Positions 1 to 6,139 of a DNA stretch of 12,662 bases are shown here, in pieces; position 1 is the first letter of the stretch; the number at the start of each line of letters is the position of its first letter. This DNA comes from Acidobacteriota bacterium (GTDB lineage: Bacteria; Acidobacteriota; Terriglobia; Acidoferrales; UBA7541), in the NCBI GenBank assembly GCA_019239815.1, contig JAFAZL010000439.1:1-12662 (forward strand). Reading direction: 5' to 3'. The notes below the pieces were generated by a model. That model did no database searches. It was given only the letters and a program-made list of their open reading frames with translations, and was not told where the DNA came from. A program made the position numbers and the translations under genes.

Positions 1-1
1 C

Positions 2-145
2 TATCCCGAATTTCCGCTGCGCACCGGAGTTTTGAGCTGGGAAGACTATCTGCCGCCACTGAGCCCGACTCTTCGCGACTTGGTCGAGCGGTACGACGAC
101 GCCACGGCCGCCGCGCCGGCACAAGCCGTGGCCGTTTCGCGCTGA
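2..145 (+). CDS. C-terminal fragment of an unrecognised protein (partial)
   Basis: An open frame enters from the left edge and runs 47 codons to a TGA at 143-145. I do not recognise the family. The visible tail begins YPEFPLRTGVLSWEDYLPP and ends in a low-complexity Ala/Val-rich stretch, as unstructured C-termini often do. Forty-one bases separate it from the acyl-CoA ligase, on the same strand and with no visible terminator, so it may be the first seen member of that operon. Codon use (many C- and G-ending codons) matches the following genes, which supports real coding. The edge hides the rest, so no function is proposed. Confidence 0.55.
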   Translation, partial: YPEFPLRTGVLSWEDYLPPLSPTLRDLVERYDDATAAAPAQAVAVSR

Positions 146-186
146 ACGGACCGACACAAATTTCGAGCTGACTCTCCTCGCCGCCG

Positions 187-1869
187 ATGCCTAACTTCCT
201 CGAAAACGTCTTCGCGCAACTCGAAAAATGCGCATCCCGCACGGTCATTCGAGAAATTCACGGCACCAGCTTTCACGAGCTAACCGGCGCGCAGTTTCTG
301 CAGCAGATTCGCCGCGCGCAGGAATGGATCCGGCAGCGCGGTTTTTCGCCAGGCGATCGCGTCGCGATCGTCGGTCCGAATTCGATGCGATGGATTGCCA
401 TCGATCTGGCATTGATGGTGGAAGGTTTGGTAGTAGTGCCGCTGTATTACCGTCAGGCCGCAGGCGAACTCGTTGCCGTAATGCGCGATTGCCAACCCAA
501 AATGCTGATCGCCGACGGCGGCGCATTGCGGGGCTCGATCACCGCCGCTTGGCGGCCGGACGCAGGCTTTCGCTTCGACACGGTTTTGTTCGACGAAATT
601 CTGGCAACCCGCGCGAGCCCGCGAGCGGAGAGCCAATCGGATGCAGTTCGACTGAGCGCTCGCGCCGATTCAGACCTGGTCACAATTGTCTACACGTCAG
701 GCACGTCGGGCGAACCAAAAGGTGTTTGCCTCAGCATCGGTAACGTCTCGTTCATGTTGGAGCGCACTTCGGGACGCCTCAATCAGCTCATGCGCGGCTC
801 GCAAGGTAACGACAGTATCTTCCACTATCTGCCGCTCAATTTCGCCGCGTCGTGGATTGCGACGCTCACATTCCTGCTGCGCGATAGCGTCGTCGCGCTT
901 TCGACCGACCTCAACAAACTCGCAGACGAAATTCGTCTGTCCGAGCCGCATTATTTTCTGAACGTCCCGACGCTGCTGGAACGCGTCCGTCGTGGCGTCG
1001 ACGACGCAATATCGAAACGTCCATCAATCATCCGCTCTCTCTACCAACGCGCACGCGAAGCCGCCCAGCGGGAAATCGACGGCACACCGAAAGCATTCGA
1101 CGGAATCTGGCTCTTCCTCGGACGCACACTGATCTTCTCGAAGATCAAGGAACGCTTCGGCCGGAATCTCCGCGCGCTCATCTGCGGCTCTGCACCCCTC
1201 GCGCCAGAAACGCAAAACTTTTTCCGCATGCTCGGCGTCCGCGTCCTGCAAGTCTACGGGCTCACTGAAACCACCGGCATCTGCACGATGGACAATCCAG
1301 ACGGCGCCGTCGACACCGGCCACGTCGGCCCGACGATCGACGGCATCGAGATGCAAGTCGGCGAAGAAAACGAAATCATCGTGCGCGGACCGAATATTTT
1401 CCCCGGGTATTGGAACCGCGAAGAAGAAACCGCCACCGTGCTTCGCGGCGGTTGGTTTCACACCGGTGATCAAGGCGAGAAAAACGAACACGGCAACTGG
1501 CGCATCGTCGGCCGCGTCAAAAATCTGCTCATCCTCAATTCCGGCCACAAAATTCCGCCCGAACCGATCGAAGACAAGCTCGCACAGCTTTTGCCAACCG
1601 CCCAGCACGTGATTCTGGTCGGCAACGGCCGCGGATATCTCTGTGCCGTGTTTACCGGCCCGGTCGAAAAAGCCGCCGCACAAGCGGCGCTGGACAATGT
1701 GAATCGCGATCTGCCGCACTATCGCCAGATTCGCAACTTCACTGTTCTAGGCGAGACGCTATCGCCCGACTCCGGCCTTTTGACCGCGATGGGCAAGCTC
1801 CGCCGCTCCGCCATCAATGAACGCTTCGCATCTCAAATCGATGCGTTGTACGCTTCCAAGTCGACATGA
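187..1869 (+). CDS. AMP-forming long-chain acyl-CoA synthetase-type ligase
   Basis: This 560-residue protein belongs to the ANL adenylating superfamily, which activates a carboxylic acid with ATP and transfers the acyl group to CoA. Visible motifs in order are the P-loop TSGTSGEPKG at 170-179, the stretch ALICGSAPL at 330-338, YGLTETTG at 357-364, GWFHTGD at 422-428, GRVKN at 442-446, and a C-terminal lid ending in MGK with the catalytic lysine at 537. The arrangement around APLAPETQNFF resembles long-chain fatty acyl-CoA synthetases of the FadD15/Faa type, so a fatty acid substrate is inferred but not proven. All core motifs are intact. The ATG at 187 gives a normal N-terminus, though no clear Shine-Dalgarno precedes it. 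Its stop overlaps the start of the enoyl-CoA hydratase (ATGA), implying coupled translation and a shared acyl-CoA pathway. Confidence 0.9.
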   Translation: MPNFLENVFAQLEKCASRTVIREIHGTSFHELTGAQFLQQIRRAQEWIRQRGFSPGDRVAIVGPNSMRWIAIDLALMVEGLVVVPLYYRQAAGELVAVMRDCQPKMLIADGGALRGSITAAWRPDAGFRFDTVLFDEILATRASPRAESQSDAVRLSARADSDLVTIVYTSGTSGEPKGVCLSIGNVSFMLERTSGRLNQLMRGSQGNDSIFHYLPLNFAASWIATLTFLLRDSVVALSTDLNKLADEIRLSEPHYFLNVPTLLERVRRGVDDAISKRPSIIRSLYQRAREAAQREIDGTPKAFDGIWLFLGRTLIFSKIKERFGRNLRALICGSAPLAPETQNFFRMLGVRVLQVYGLTETTGICTMDNPDGAVDTGHVGPTIDGIEMQVGEENEIIVRGPNIFPGYWNREEETATVLRGGWFHTGDQGEKNEHGNWRIVGRVKNLLILNSGHKIPPEPIEDKLAQLLPTAQHVILVGNGRGYLCAVFTGPVEKAAAQAALDNVNRDLPHYRQIRNFTVLGETLSPDSGLLTAMGKLRRSAINERFASQIDALYASKST

Positions 1870-2672
1870 AATCCTTCACCGGCAAAACGCTTCGCTGGGA
1901 TTGGCGCGACGGCGTCATCGAACTGACTCTCGATCGCAAACCGGCCAACGAAATCGGCACCGCGATGCTGGCTGAACTCGAAAAGTTTGTCGCTGCAATC
2001 CCTGCGCTCGCGCCCGACACGGCGGCCTGCATCATCACCAGCGCACGCAAAGCCGGATTCTCCGCCGGCGGCGACCTGCGCGAACTTTACGAACGCGCCT
2101 CTGCTCCGATTTCCGACAACGAGCGCGTAGCCAAAATGCGTGAATTCCTCGAAGGCATTCACGCCGTCCTCAACGCAATCGACGAAGCTCCTTTCGTCAC
2201 CATCGCCGCGGTCCACGGCGTCTGCTTCGGCGGCGGACTCGAGCTCGCGCTCGTTTGCGACATCATCGTCGCCGACAAAATGGCGCGCTTTGCGTTCCCG
2301 GAATTGCGCCTCGGCTTCATCCCCGGTTTCGGCGGCATCCCGCGCCTGAAACGCGATCTCGGCAACGGTTTCGTGCGCGACTTGATCCTCACCGGCCGCA
2401 GTGTGAACGCCACGCGCGCGCAAGCCGTCGGCCTGGTCGCTCAGCTCGCCTCTGAAGGCGAAGCCTTGCGCGCGGCACGCGCGACCGCGGCTCAAATTAC
2501 GAAATTCAATCCCGCCACGCGCGCGACCGCAAAAAAATTCATCAAGCCGATCCCCCACGAAGAGCTGAGACAGGAGATCGATCTCTTCTGCAAGCTTTTT
2601 ATTCGCCCCGAAGTAATCGCCGCCCTGAAAAAATTCGTCGAGTCGAATGACGCGATGCCATATTTGCCTTAA
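1866..2672 (+). CDS. Enoyl-CoA hydratase/isomerase (crotonase family)
   Basis: This 268-residue protein has the crotonase fold. The first oxyanion-hole segment is SAGGDL at 66-71 and the second is CFGGGLELA at 120-128. Glu126 and Glu146 (in FPELRLG) lie 20 residues apart, the same spacing as the two catalytic glutamates of mitochondrial enoyl-CoA hydratase (Glu144/Glu164). A true hydratase, adding water across a trans-2-enoyl-CoA, is therefore more likely than an isomerase with only one glutamate. The motif PGFGG at 153-157 is also typical. The start overlaps the ligase stop by four bases (ATGA at 1866-1869), with no separate ribosome-binding site. A short dehydrogenase or thiolase needed for complete beta-oxidation is not in the window, so the pair may serve a partial or special acyl-CoA route. 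Confidence 0.9.
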   Translation: MKSFTGKTLRWDWRDGVIELTLDRKPANEIGTAMLAELEKFVAAIPALAPDTAACIITSARKAGFSAGGDLRELYERASAPISDNERVAKMREFLEGIHAVLNAIDEAPFVTIAAVHGVCFGGGLELALVCDIIVADKMARFAFPELRLGFIPGFGGIPRLKRDLGNGFVRDLILTGRSVNATRAQAVGLVAQLASEGEALRAARATAAQITKFNPATRATAKKFIKPIPHEELRQEIDLFCKLFIRPEVIAALKKFVESNDAMPYLP

Positions 2673-2738
2673 TCCGCGACTAACAAAGTCGAAGGTAACG
2701 AAGCCCGAACCACACGAATCTAAGCAGTAAGAAAAATC

Positions 2739-2888
2739 ATGTCGCTCAACAAAACCCGCATAATCGCGCTCTTCATTCTCGCGGCGCTGATGTTCCTCGC
2801 CTCAGGCCTGCACGGCAGCTACTTCTGCGTCTCGCCATGGGCAGGCGGCGGACCAATTCCAGCGGAAGCACACGATGCCAATCCTTAG
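2739..2888 (+). CDS. Putative 49-residue small membrane or secreted protein
   Basis: A short open frame begins with ATG at 2739 and ends with TAG at 2886-2888. The product starts MSLNKTRIIALFILAALMF: two basic residues, then a hydrophobic run at about 8-22. That is either a single transmembrane helix or an uncleaved signal anchor. A Gly/Pro-rich tail of about 25 residues follows. No homologous family is recognised. Its last 14 bases overlap the first codons of the VOC gene in another frame, an arrangement common between coupled genes. The ribosome-binding site is poor. It fills most of what would otherwise be a 202-base gap. It could be a chance frame in GC-rich DNA, but the clean N-terminal signal pattern argues for a real gene. 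Confidence 0.45.
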   Translation: MSLNKTRIIALFILAALMFLASGLHGSYFCVSPWAGGGPIPAEAHDANP

Positions 2889-3252
2889 TCTCGATCACGT
2901 GCAAGTCGCGATTCCAGCTGGCGGCGAAGAAGCCGCACGCTCGTTTTACATCGGCATTCTCGGTTTCACCGAGCAAGCCAAGCCCGCATCAATGGCCGGA
3001 CGCAACAGCATCTGGCTCATAGCGGGCCCCGTGAATCTGCATCTCGGCATCGAAGCCGACTCCAATTTTCACGCAGCGAGGCGCGCGCATCCCGCATTTG
3101 CCGTCGATAATCTCGATGAAATCATCGCGGCGTGCGAGCGCGCAGGCTTCCCAACACGCGATGACACGCCCATCGGCAATTACCGCCGCACCCACGTCTT
3201 CGATCCCTTCGGTAACCGCATCGAGCTGATGGAGATCACCACACCCGACTGA
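2875..3252 (+). CDS. VOC superfamily (glyoxalase/fosfomycin-resistance fold) protein
   Basis: This 125-residue single-module protein has the beta-alpha-beta-beta-beta pattern of the vicinal oxygen chelate superfamily. It starts with LDHVQVAIP, has RSFYIGILGF near 22-31 and closes with DPFGNRIELME at 110-120. Likely metal ligands are His8, His72 (in AHPAFAV) and Glu117 (in RIELME). They match the His/His/Glu positions of FosA-like members, so a divalent metal site is expected. The family includes glyoxalases, dioxygenases and thiol transferases, and the substrate cannot be read from sequence. A GGAAG at 2864-2868 sits six bases before the start. The start lies within the end of the upstream small frame, suggesting coupling. 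The gene ends before a long leader region, so it is probably the last gene of its unit. Confidence 0.85.
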   Translation: MPILSLDHVQVAIPAGGEEAARSFYIGILGFTEQAKPASMAGRNSIWLIAGPVNLHLGIEADSNFHAARRAHPAFAVDNLDEIIAACERAGFPTRDDTPIGNYRRTHVFDPFGNRIELMEITTPD

Positions 3253-3385
3253 TCCGACTGGCGCATCATCGGCCGTTAAGTTCGCCTCCAGCATAAAGAC
3301 CTAGCCAATCTTCCAGGTCCCACCTACCCGATCAGCGGATGTAGATGCCCCGCACCTTGCTGCATCTTGTCCAAGGAGGTTGTAC
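3253..3385 (+). promoter_or_regulatory. 133-base leader of the protease module, with two inverted repeats
   Basis: No gene is visible here. Two short inverted repeats occur: GACCT at 3298-3302 with AGGTC at 3315-3319, and AGATGC at 3343-3348 with GCATCT at 3362-3367. The second ends five bases before the Shine-Dalgarno, so folding there could affect translation of the first protease-like gene. No convincing -35/-10 pair was found, and neither repeat is followed by a T-run, so neither is called a terminator. A role in regulation is inferred from position only. Confidence 0.3.
3373..3380 (+). promoter_or_regulatory. Strong Shine-Dalgarno AAGGAGGT
   Basis: AAGGAGGT is close to the ideal anti-16S complement and lies five bases before the ATG at 3386. 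It decides the start: an in-frame TTG at 3380 overlaps this site and is rejected. It is the strongest ribosome-binding site in the window. Most other genes here have weak or no Shine-Dalgarno. Confidence 0.8.
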
Positions 3386-4306
3386 ATGGCTTCTCAACTC
3401 GTTGAACTATCAAACGCTCTGGCGTCGGCCACCGAGCAAGCGGCGACAAACGTCGTCGCGGTGCATTCCGAGCCGCGCGGATCGGCAAGCGGCGTCATCT
3501 GGCGCACCGGCGTGATCGTCACTTCCGAACACGCGCTGCGCCGCGATGAGGACATCCGCGTCACACTCGCCGACGGGCGCGTCGCGCAAGCAACACTGGT
3601 CGGCCGCGATCCATCCACCGATCTCGCCGTTCTGAAATGCAGTGAGGCGACGAACGCGATCGCGAGCGCCAGCACAGGCGATCCAGCAACGCTCAAGCCC
3701 GGCAGCCTGATTCTCGCCGTCGGCCGCACGCGCGCCAGCGGACCGGTCGCTGCGTTCGGCGCCGTCAGCCTCGTTGCGCCCGAGCGCAAAACGTGGACCG
3801 GCGTTTCGCTCTCACCCTACGTCCGGCTCGACGTCTCGATTCAACCGACCGCCGTCGGCGGCGCAGTCGTCGACGCCGCCGGAAAAATCTTCGGCATCAT
3901 CACGCCGCGCTTCGGCCGCTTCGGCTCGACTCTGACTCCGGCATCAACCGTCAACAATGTCGTGGAAACATTGCTCGAAAAAGGCCGCATCCCGCGCGGA
4001 TATCTCGGCGTCGGCCTGCAGCCTGTGCGCTTACCGGAAGCTCTCCGCCAAACGCTCAAGCGCGAAGAGCGCACCGCCGCCATCGTGCTCGAAATCGAGC
4101 CGAACAGCCCCGCGAATCGCGCCGGCCTGATGATCGGTGACATCATCGTCTCGCTCGGCGGCGACAAAGTCGTTCGCCTCGAGGACATCCACTCCAAACT
4201 CCATGGCTCCGCGATCGGCAAGCCATTCGCGATCGGTTTCGTTCGTGGCGGAGCGTTGCAAAATGCCGAAATCACCGTCGCCGAACGCCCGCACGGAGGC
4301 GAGTAA
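3386..4306 (+). CDS. HtrA-like trypsin-fold protein with PDZ domain, catalytic Ser lost (pseudoprotease)
   Basis: This 306-residue protein has the HtrA/DegP layout: a trypsin-like domain at about 1-200 and a C-terminal PDZ domain at about 205-300 (GYLGVGLQPV, then NSPANRAGLMIGDII). The positions of the triad histidine (His49, in VTSEHA) and aspartate (Asp79, in DPSTDLAVLK) are kept. Where active members have GNSGGP, this protein reads TAVGGA (155-160). The nucleophilic serine is Val157, and the adjoining oxyanion-hole residues are also changed. Proteolysis by the usual mechanism is therefore not expected. No signal peptide or transmembrane segment is seen, unlike typical periplasmic HtrA proteins, so it is probably cytoplasmic. 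The next gene is an intact paralogue starting in this gene's stop codon (TAATG). A regulatory, chaperone or scaffolding role through the PDZ domain is inference. The frame is intact and well formed, so this is not a decayed gene. Confidence 0.85.
   Translation: MASQLVELSNALASATEQAATNVVAVHSEPRGSASGVIWRTGVIVTSEHALRRDEDIRVTLADGRVAQATLVGRDPSTDLAVLKCSEATNAIASASTGDPATLKPGSLILAVGRTRASGPVAAFGAVSLVAPERKTWTGVSLSPYVRLDVSIQPTAVGGAVVDAAGKIFGIITPRFGRFGSTLTPASTVNNVVETLLEKGRIPRGYLGVGLQPVRLPEALRQTLKREERTAAIVLEIEPNSPANRAGLMIGDIIVSLGGDKVVRLEDIHSKLHGSAIGKPFAIGFVRGGALQNAEITVAERPHGGE
4295..4299 (+). promoter_or_regulatory. Shine-Dalgarno GGAGG of the active protease
   Basis: GGAGG lies inside the end of the upstream coding region, six bases before the ATG at 4306. 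The second protease therefore has its own good ribosome-binding site as well as a start overlapping the preceding stop by one base. Production of both proteins in comparable amounts is plausible. Confidence 0.65.
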
Positions 4307-5196
4307 TGCCCGCACCCGTCAACGGATTCGGTGAAATCGCGGAGTCTCTCCGCCGCTCGACCGTGCTCATTCAGGCTGGTGGCCGCGGCAATGGCTCTGG
4401 CGTGATCTGGTCTAACGACGGCGTCATCGTCACGAACGCGCACGTCGCGCAGCGCAAGCAACTCCGCGTGCAGCTATGGGACTCGCGCGAGCTCGAAGCC
4501 ACCGTAATCGCGACCGATCCAGTGCGCGATATCGCGTCGCTAAAAGTGCGCGCGTCAAACCTGCCCGCTGCGTCGATCGGAAATTCGTCGCGCCTGCGTC
4601 CAGGTGAACTGGCGATCGCGATTGGCAATCCTCTGGGATTTGTCGGCGCCCTCACGACCGGCGTGATTCACGCGGTGGGATCGGTTCCCGGACTCGGTCC
4701 GCAAAAATGGGTACAAGCCGGAGTCCGTCTGGCTCCCGGAAATTCCGGCGGGCCGCTCGCCGATGCTGCGGGCCGCGTCATCGGCATCAACACTATGGTC
4801 GCGTGGCAACTTGCGCTCGCGATACCTAGCGACACAGTGGCGGAATTTCTTGCCGGCGGCACGGCCAAGCAGCGACCGTCCGAGAATTGGCTCGGCGTCA
4901 CGCTCTATCCCGTGCAAGTTCCGCGCAACGGAAATCGCGGCGCGAAGACGTTCGGCCTCGTCATACTAAACGTCGAGCCGGAAAGCCCCGCGGCGCGCGC
5001 ATCGCTCTTGCCGGGAGACATTCTGCTCGGCGCCGAAGATAAACCGTTCTCGGTTCTCGACGATTTGTCGCGCGCATTGCGCGGCGACGGACCGCGCACG
5101 CTGCGCCTCGAATTCCTTCGCGGCGACTATGCGCGTATCCGACGCGTCACTGTCCAACTCGGCAATTCCACCGTGCGGAGCGGTGTCGCGGCGTGA
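4306..5196 (+). CDS. HtrA-like serine protease with PDZ domain, triad intact
   Basis: This 296-residue S1C-type protease has His46 (VTNAHV), Asp75 (DPVRDIASLK) and Ser147 (APGNSGGPL), with spacing like that of DegP. The protease domain covers about 1-190. A PDZ domain at about 194-286 begins NWLGVTLYPV and contains PESPAARASLLPGDILL. No N-terminal signal peptide or membrane anchor is visible, so cytoplasmic action is inferred, which is unusual for the family. It is a tandem paralogue of the preceding Ser-less protein, shares its layout and overlaps it by one base. The regulator gene overlaps its end by four bases (GTGA). The three genes are thus very likely one transcript. Substrates are unknown. 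A heteromeric complex with the pseudoprotease is a reasonable hypothesis. Confidence 0.9.
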   Translation: MPAPVNGFGEIAESLRRSTVLIQAGGRGNGSGVIWSNDGVIVTNAHVAQRKQLRVQLWDSRELEATVIATDPVRDIASLKVRASNLPAASIGNSSRLRPGELAIAIGNPLGFVGALTTGVIHAVGSVPGLGPQKWVQAGVRLAPGNSGGPLADAAGRVIGINTMVAWQLALAIPSDTVAEFLAGGTAKQRPSENWLGVTLYPVQVPRNGNRGAKTFGLVILNVEPESPAARASLLPGDILLGAEDKPFSVLDDLSRALRGDGPRTLRLEFLRGDYARIRRVTVQLGNSTVRSGVAA

Positions 5197-5840
5197 TTCG
5201 CGTCTTCATCGTCGCCGCATCGCCACTGGCTCGCAGCGGGCTGCAACAGCTCCTCGCGCATCCTGAGCTCGAGGTCGTCGGCAGCGCCGTCGACCTCGAT
5301 TCGACTGCCGGTTTGCTGTCCGAGCCGGAAGCCGAGCCCGACGTCATCGTCGTCGACGCCTCGCGCGAGTCGAGCGCAACCACGGCGAGTCTGTCGGCCG
5401 CATCATCCGACATCGGCGCGGATATTCCGATCGTGGTTCTCGAAAGCCTGGACAACGGAGCCGCCGGTTCAGACCTGCTGCGCCAAGGCGCGCGGGCCAT
5501 CTTGCCCGCTGGAATATCGCCGGCCGAACTCGTCGCCGCCCTCCGCGCGGTAACCTCAGGGCTGATTGTGCTGCATCCGTCCACAGTCGCCGCGATTCCG
5601 CACGCCGCGGTGAACACATCGCGATCGACTGAGGAGTGGATCGAGCCGCTCACGAAGCGCGAAAAGGAAGTTCTGCAAATGCTCGCCGCCGGTCTCGGCA
5701 ATAAAGAAATCGCCGCCAAACTCAACATTTCCGATCACACCGCCAAATTCCACGTCGGCTCGATCCTGGGCAAACTCGGCGTGTCCACACGCGCCGAAGC
5801 CGTCGCCATGGGCATCCGCCGCGGCCTTGTTTTGCTCTAA
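5193..5840 (+). CDS. NarL/LuxR-type response regulator with degenerate receiver
   Basis: This 215-residue protein has an N-terminal receiver-like domain (about 1-120) and a C-terminal LuxR/GerE helix-turn-helix (about 153-209: LTKREKEVLQMLAAG, NKEIAAKLNIS, HTAKFHVGSILGKLGV). The DNA-binding part is fully conserved. In the receiver, the acidic pair that binds Mg is replaced by Ala8-Ala9 (VAASPL). The conserved Thr/Ser position is Glu84, and the conserved Lys is Pro105 (AILPAG). Only the putative acceptor Asp55 (IVVDAS) remains. Normal phosphorylation is unlikely, and no histidine kinase gene is nearby. GTG at 5193 is the start, overlapping the protease stop (GTGA); a GGAG at 5177-5180 is 12 bases away. 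Co-transcription suggests it controls, or is controlled by, the protease pair. Confidence 0.85.
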   Translation: MIRVFIVAASPLARSGLQQLLAHPELEVVGSAVDLDSTAGLLSEPEAEPDVIVVDASRESSATTASLSAASSDIGADIPIVVLESLDNGAAGSDLLRQGARAILPAGISPAELVAALRAVTSGLIVLHPSTVAAIPHAAVNTSRSTEEWIEPLTKREKEVLQMLAAGLGNKEIAAKLNISDHTAKFHVGSILGKLGVSTRAEAVAMGIRRGLVLL

Positions 5841-5896
5841 GCTTCGCGCCACAGTAATTTTCATCTTCCGCAGGATAGTGATAAATTCATCTATTC

Positions 5897-6139
5897 ATGC
5901 GCACCATCGACCAGACCACCCAGGAAATCCTCGACCTGGCGACGAAGCACTTCAACGTGCCAGCGGGTTCGCTCGCGCCTGACGACGACTTCTTCAAAAA
6001 ACTCGGCATCGACAGCCTGCAAACGCTCGAACTGCTGAGCCGCATCGAGAACCATTTCAATATCGAGCTGCCCGACTACGAAGTGCAGGGCGTCAGCGAC
6101 TTCCGTACGCTAGCCTCCCGCATTCAGTCCCGCCTGTAA
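5897..6139 (+). CDS. Acyl carrier protein
   Basis: This 80-residue protein has the size and helical pattern of a stand-alone acyl carrier protein. The phosphopantetheine attachment site is Ser40 in [12 protein letters not shown], preceded by the usual acidic stretch DDDFFKKLG. Helix III and IV segments ([13 protein letters not shown] and DFRTLASRI) are recognisable. It would carry an acyl chain as a thioester on a 4'-phosphopantetheine arm in the cytoplasm. No Shine-Dalgarno precedes the ATG. Its TAA overlaps the ATG of the AMP-forming ligase by one base, so that ligase is the likely loading enzyme. A dedicated, pathway-specific carrier is more likely than the housekeeping AcpP, because no fatty acid synthase genes adjoin it. 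Confidence 0.9.
   Translation: MRTIDQTTQEILDLATKHFNVPAGSLAPDDDFFKKLGIDSLQTLELLSRIENHFNIELPDYEVQGVSDFRTLASRIQSRL

Noticed and set aside
1024..1719. A 231-codon - strand frame opposite the left ligase
   Set aside because: It is a shadow frame with no domain, and the + strand reading is clearly coding.
1833..2558. A 241-codon - strand frame opposite the enoyl-CoA hydratase
   Set aside because: It is antisense to a gene with both catalytic glutamates in place; no family features are visible.
2677..2691. CGACT/AGTCG hairpin after the hydratase gene as a terminator
   Set aside because: The stem has only five base pairs and no T-run follows.
3380..3388. TTG at 3380 as the start of the first protease-like gene
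   Set aside because: It overlaps the Shine-Dalgarno; the ATG at 3386 has the correct five-base spacing.
5858..5885. TTTTCA and GATAAA spaced 16 bases apart as a promoter for the carrier protein gene
   Set aside because: Each box matches only four of six consensus bases, and the implied leader would be only a few bases long. It is possible but too weak to list.
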